DNA from: AP-15 sp036404275
GTDB taxonomy: Bacteria; Pseudomonadota; Alphaproteobacteria; ATCC43930; CGMCC-115725
DNA: 8,896 nt
Direction: 5' to 3'
Assembly: GCA_036404275.1 (NCBI GenBank)
Contig: DASXAM010000054.1
Span: 1-8,896 of the forward strand
The notes beneath the pieces are model-generated. The model saw only the letters and a list, made by a program, of their open reading frames with translations, ran no database searches and had not been told where the DNA came from. Positions 5,281 to 8,896 of the stretch are shown here, piece after piece; within the stretch, counting starts at the first letter, position 1, and every line of letters begins with the position of its first letter. Made by a program: the position numbers and the translations under genes.

Positions 5281-6492
5281 ATGATGCTGACCGAGGCGCA
5301 GGAGTCCGGCGTCCGTACCGGTGCCGCGACCCTCTCGTCGGCTGCACGGGTCGCGGTCGCGCGCCTGGTGCTGACCGATTTCCGGAATTACTGCACAGCA
5401 CGGCTCGATCTCGGGCCCGAGCCCGAGCCCGTGGTGCTGATCGGCCCCAACGGCGCCGGCAAGACCAATCTCCTCGAAGCCGTGTCGTTTCTCGCCCCCG
5501 GCCGTGGGCTGCGTCGGGTCAGGCTCGCCGAGATCGACCGCCGCGGCGCCGTACCCGCCAATGGCTGGGCGGTGGCCGCCACCGTCGCCACCCGGCGGGG
5601 GTCGATGCGGATCGGGACCGGGCGCGATGCCGGCGAGGGCGACAAGCGCATCGTGCGGATCGACGGCGAGCGGGCAAAGAGCCAAGCGGTCCTTGGCGAG
5701 CATTTCGGCATGCTGTGGCTGACGCCGCTGATGGATCGCCTCTTTGTCGAGGGACGCAGCGAGCGCCGCCGCTTTCTCGATCGCCTGGTATTGGCGCTCG
5801 ACCCGGCGCATGCGGCCCGCGTGGCCGGCTACGAGCAGGCGCTGCGCGAGCGGGCGCGGTTGCTGCGCGACAGCTATGCCGGAGGCCGGCCGGCCGACCC
5901 GGTCTGGCTCGCCGCTCTAGAAGAGACGATGGCCCAGGAAGGGGTCGCCGTCGCCGCCGCGCGGCTGCACGCAGTGCAGCTCCTCGACCGGACTTGCGGC
6001 GAGAGCTGCGCGCCGTTTCCGCGGGTCCGGCTGCGGCTCGACGGTGCCGTCGAGACCTGGCTCGAAACCATGCCGGCGCTCGCCGCGGAAGCCGAATTCG
6101 CCGCCGCGCTCGCCGCCGGACGGCGCGGCGACAGTGAGGCCGGGGGTGCGGCGACCGGCCCGCATCGATCGGATTTCATGGTCACGCTGGTAGAAAAGGG
6201 GATCGATGCCGGCCTCGCTTCGACCGGCGAGCAAAAAATCGCGCTGATCGCGATCCTGCTCGCCCATGCCGGGTTGCTGCGCGCAATCCGCGGCGAGTCG
6301 CCGTTGCTGCTGCTCGACGAGGTTGCCGCGCATCTCGACGCGCATCGCCGCTCGTCGCTCTTCGAAGCGCTCGCCGAGACCGGAAGCCAGGCTTGGCTCA
6401 CCGGCACCGACCCGGCGTTGTTTGCGCCGTTGCGCGGCCGCGCCCGGTTTCTCGCGGTGTGCGACGGCACCGTGGCCCCCGCCGATCTTTGA
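5281..6492 (+). CDS. recF: DNA replication and repair protein RecF
   Basis: This encodes 403 residues from ATG 5281, slightly longer than most RecF proteins as I recall them. RecF is an SMC/ABC-type ATPase that, with RecO and RecR, helps load RecA at single-strand gaps and stalled forks. Features seen are FRNY (34-37), Walker A GPNGAGKT (55-62), the TGPHRSD motif (292-298), the ABC signature STGEQK (314-319) and Walker B LLLLDE (342-347) followed by AAHLDAHRR. The start is uncertain: ATG 5281 and ATG 5284 are adjacent, neither with a clear Shine-Dalgarno, and an in-frame GTG at 5224 overlaps the dnaN stop and would give 422 residues by coupled translation. The conserved fold begins only near residue 27, so the N-terminal tail is extra under any choice. 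It probably shares a transcript with dnaN and gyrB. Confidence 0.93.
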   Translation: MMLTEAQESGVRTGAATLSSAARVAVARLVLTDFRNYCTARLDLGPEPEPVVLIGPNGAGKTNLLEAVSFLAPGRGLRRVRLAEIDRRGAVPANGWAVAATVATRRGSMRIGTGRDAGEGDKRIVRIDGERAKSQAVLGEHFGMLWLTPLMDRLFVEGRSERRRFLDRLVLALDPAHAARVAGYEQALRERARLLRDSYAGGRPADPVWLAALEETMAQEGVAVAAARLHAVQLLDRTCGESCAPFPRVRLRLDGAVETWLETMPALAAEAEFAAALAAGRRGDSEAGGAATGPHRSDFMVTLVEKGIDAGLASTGEQKIALIAILLAHAGLLRAIRGESPLLLLDEVAAHLDAHRRSSLFEALAETGSQAWLTGTDPALFAPLRGRARFLAVCDGTVAPADL

Positions 6493-6520
6493 CCCTGAAC
6501 GAGACAGAACCCGAAACGAT

Positions 6521-8896
6521 ATGGCAAACGATACCGCAACCGAAAAGCACTCTCCGAACGGCGCCGCGCACGCCAACACCAACGGCGCCGCCAATGGTGA
6601 AGACGCCGACTACAACGCGCAATCGATCGAGGTGTTGCGCGGCCTCGACGCCGTACGCAAACGACCGGGCATGTATATCGGTGACACCGATGACGGCTCC
6701 GGCCTGCACCATATGGTCTACGAGGTCGTCGACAATGCGATCGACGAGGCGCTGGCCGGCTATTGCGACACGGTCACCGTCACGCTGAACGCCGACGGCT
6801 CCGTGACGGTCACCGACAACGGCCGCGGCATCCCGGTCGGCATCCACGAAGAAGAGGGCGTGTCGGCCGCCGAAGTGATCATGACCCACCTCCATGCCGG
6901 CGGCAAATTCAACCAGAGCGCCTACAAGGTGTCGGGCGGATTGCATGGGGTCGGCGTCTCGGTCGTCAACGGTCTGTCGGCCCGGCTCGATCTGCGCGTC
7001 TTTCGCGGCGGCTCGGAATGGTTCATGCGGTTTCGCGACGGCGTGCCCGAGGCGCCGCTCGCCGAATTGGGCCCGGCCCCGGCCTGGCCCGAAGGCTCGG
7101 GTCGCGACGGCCTCGCCACCGGCACCGAGATCACCTTTCTGCCGAGCACGGAAACCTTCACCAGGACCGAGTTCGACTTCGCGACGCTCGAGCACCGGTT
7201 GCGTGAGCTCGCGTTTCTGAACAGCGGCGTGACGCTCGTCTTGACCGATCTGCGCGGCGTCGAGCCGAAAAGTGTGAGGCTTCATTTCGAGGGCGGGCTC
7301 GAAGCCTTTGTCCGCTATCTCGACCGCTCCAAGCAGGCATTGCACACGCCGCCGATCGTGATCCGCGGCGAGCGCGAGGACACCTTGCTCGAAATTGCGA
7401 TGGAGTGGACCGACAGCTATCACGAAACGATGCTGTGCTTTACCAACAACATCCCGCAGCGCGACGGCGGAACCCATCTCGCCGGGTTTCGCGCGGCGCT
7501 GACGCGCACCGTCAACGCCTATGCCAATGACAGCGGCATCGCCAAAAAGGAAAAGGTGGCGCTCGCCGGCGAGGATATGCGCGAGGGGTTGACCTGCGTG
7601 CTGTCGGTCAAGGTCCCGGACCCGAAATTTTCGTCGCAAACCAAGGATAAGCTCGTCTCGTCCGAGGTGCGCCCGGTGATCGAAGGAATCGTCGCCGACA
7701 AGCTCGGGCAATGGTTCGAGGAGCACCCGGCCGACGCGCGCAAGATCGTCGCCAAGGTGGTCGAGGCGGCGGCGGCGCGCGAGGCGGCGCGCAAGGCGCG
7801 CGACCTGACCCGGCGCAAGGGCGCGCTCGACGTGGCCAATTTGCCCGGCAAGCTCGCCGATTGCCAGGAGCGCGACCCGGCCAAGAGCGAACTCTTTATC
7901 GTCGAGGGCGATAGCGCCGGCGGCTCGGCCAAGCAAGGCCGCGATCGACGGTTCCAGGCGATCCTACCGCTTAAAGGCAAGATCCTGAATGTCGAGCGCG
8001 CGCGCTTTGACAAGATGCTGGGCTCGGCCGAGATCGGCACCTTGATCGCCGCCCTTGGCACCGGCGTCGGCCCGGAGGATTTCGACCCCGACAAGGCGCG
8101 GTACCACCGTGTCATCATCATGACCGACGCCGATGTCGACGGCAGCCATATCCGCACCTTGCTGTTGACCTTTTTCTTCCGGCAGATGGCGAGCCTGATC
8201 GACAAAGGCTTTCTCTACATCGCTCAGCCCCCGCTCTATCGCTTGCAGCGCGGCAACGCCAAGGCGGTTTATCTGAAGGACGATCCCGCACTCGAAGCCT
8301 ATTGCGTCGATGCCGCGTTGCGCGATGCGGTCTTCATCCAGCATGACGGCGTCGAGCGCGGCGGCAACGATCTACGCGATCTGTTGGAGCGCGCGGGGGT
8401 GCAACGCCGCCTGGTCCAGCCGCTCGCCGCCAAGATCGGCAACAGCGACGTGGCCGAGCAGGCGGCAATCGCCAGCGCCTTGTCGCCCGGCCTCCTCGCC
8501 GACCCGAACCGTGCGATCGAAGCCGCGCATCGCACCGCCGAGCGCTTGAATCACCTCGCCCCCGAGCACGAGCGCAACTGGCAGGGCACGGTCATCGCCG
8601 GTGAAGGCTTAGTGCTGAGCCACACCCGCCAAGGTGTCGACGAGCGCCGGCTGATCGACGCGGCCCTGTTGCGGTCGAGCGAGGCGCGCCGGCTCGAGGC
8701 CGACGGCGCCCAATTGCGCGAGGTCTACGACCGCCCCGGCATGCTCACGGCGCGTGACAAGAATTGGCCGATCCCGGGCCCGGTCAGCCTCGTCGAGGCG
8801 GTCATGGAATTGGGCCGCCGCGGCATCGACGTGCAACGCTATAAGGGGCTGGGCGAGATGAACCCCGACCAGCTCTGGGAGACCACCCTCGACCCC
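6521..8896 (+). CDS. gyrB: DNA gyrase subunit B (C-terminus beyond right edge)
   Basis: The frame is open from ATG 6521 through the last base, 792 codons without a stop. GyrB is the ATPase and TOPRIM subunit of gyrase, which introduces negative supercoils with GyrA. The GHKL ATPase domain shows YEVVDNAIDEAL (67-78; E68 is the general base, N72 binds Mg), D99 in TDNGRG, K129 and Y135. R162 corresponds to E. coli R136, the aminocoumarin contact. K375 in QTKDKLV is the transducer lysine. The TOPRIM domain has EGDSAGG (462-468) and MTDADVDGSH (534-543; D536 and D538 metal ligands). D464 and K485 match the unmutated quinolone positions 426 and 447 of E. coli. The proteobacterial C-terminal insert is present and the sequence ends in the RYKGLGEMNPDQLWETT block, so about 40-50 residues are missing. 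The first 30 or so residues are an Asn/Ala-rich tail. It starts 28 bp after recF with no strong Shine-Dalgarno. E. coli numbering is from memory. Confidence 0.97.
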   Translation, partial: MANDTATEKHSPNGAAHANTNGAANGEDADYNAQSIEVLRGLDAVRKRPGMYIGDTDDGSGLHHMVYEVVDNAIDEALAGYCDTVTVTLNADGSVTVTDNGRGIPVGIHEEEGVSAAEVIMTHLHAGGKFNQSAYKVSGGLHGVGVSVVNGLSARLDLRVFRGGSEWFMRFRDGVPEAPLAELGPAPAWPEGSGRDGLATGTEITFLPSTETFTRTEFDFATLEHRLRELAFLNSGVTLVLTDLRGVEPKSVRLHFEGGLEAFVRYLDRSKQALHTPPIVIRGEREDTLLEIAMEWTDSYHETMLCFTNNIPQRDGGTHLAGFRAALTRTVNAYANDSGIAKKEKVALAGEDMREGLTCVLSVKVPDPKFSSQTKDKLVSSEVRPVIEGIVADKLGQWFEEHPADARKIVAKVVEAAAAREAARKARDLTRRKGALDVANLPGKLADCQERDPAKSELFIVEGDSAGGSAKQGRDRRFQAILPLKGKILNVERARFDKMLGSAEIGTLIAALGTGVGPEDFDPDKARYHRVIIMTDADVDGSHIRTLLLTFFFRQMASLIDKGFLYIAQPPLYRLQRGNAKAVYLKDDPALEAYCVDAALRDAVFIQHDGVERGGNDLRDLLERAGVQRRLVQPLAAKIGNSDVAEQAAIASALSPGLLADPNRAIEAAHRTAERLNHLAPEHERNWQGTVIAGEGLVLSHTRQGVDERRLIDAALLRSSEARRLEADGAQLREVYDRPGMLTARDKNWPIPGPVSLVEAVMELGRRGIDVQRYKGLGEMNPDQLWETTLDP

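Noticed and set aside
5238..6137. 299-codon Arg-rich frame on the + strand inside recF
   Set aside because: It is an out-of-frame shadow of recF; its composition (runs of Arg, Ala, Gly) is typical of a shifted GC-rich frame.
6398..7936. 512-codon open frame on the minus strand opposite recF end and gyrB
   Set aside because: It is antisense to gyrB, whose + frame is unmistakable. The translation is low-complexity Arg/Ala/Asp-rich without recognisable motifs.

Overview
This is a GC-rich (roughly two-thirds G+C by eye) bacterial chromosome segment carrying the classical replication-initiation cluster dnaA, dnaN, recF, gyrB in that order on the + strand. The clamp begins MKLTIERAALLRAL, the DNA gyrase B subunit has the long proteobacterial C-terminal form, and the base composition is high. 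Together these suggest an alphaproteobacterium, most likely of the Rhodospirillales type. That placement is inference from protein style and gene order, not from a database search.

Layout. 1-527 (minus strand) is the N-terminal part of an RNase Z-like metallo-beta-lactamase-fold hydrolase that runs off the left edge. A 52-bp gap separates it from a divergent amidase-signature hydrolase at 580-2160. A 331-bp non-coding region (2161-2491) follows. Its right half is markedly AT-rich and holds a good sigma70-type promoter candidate, two pairs of helix-phased direct repeats, a hairpin, a 15-bp palindrome, an 11-bp tandem repeat and a strong Shine-Dalgarno, all leading into dnaA (2492-3922, GTG start). 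The 168-bp dnaA-dnaN gap contains a large imperfect stem-loop whose right arm runs into an extended -10 promoter for dnaN (4091-5227). recF (5281-6492) follows after 53 bp, and gyrB (6521 to beyond 8896) after another 28 bp. gyrB is cut by the right edge, lacking roughly its last 40-50 codons.

How the genes work together. DnaA opens the origin, DnaN is the polymerase III sliding clamp, RecF loads RecA at gapped DNA, and GyrB is the ATPase half of the supercoiling enzyme. dnaN-recF-gyrB is likely one transcription unit driven at least partly from the promoter behind dnaA. The RNase Z-like gene and the amidase have no evident functional link to replication.

All visible catalytic motifs are intact and no frameshifts, mobile elements, CRISPR arrays or RNA genes were seen. 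I found no novel multi-gene system. What deserves a second look is the non-coding DNA flanking dnaA: it is rich in ordered repeats and inverted repeats yet lacks consensus DnaA boxes.
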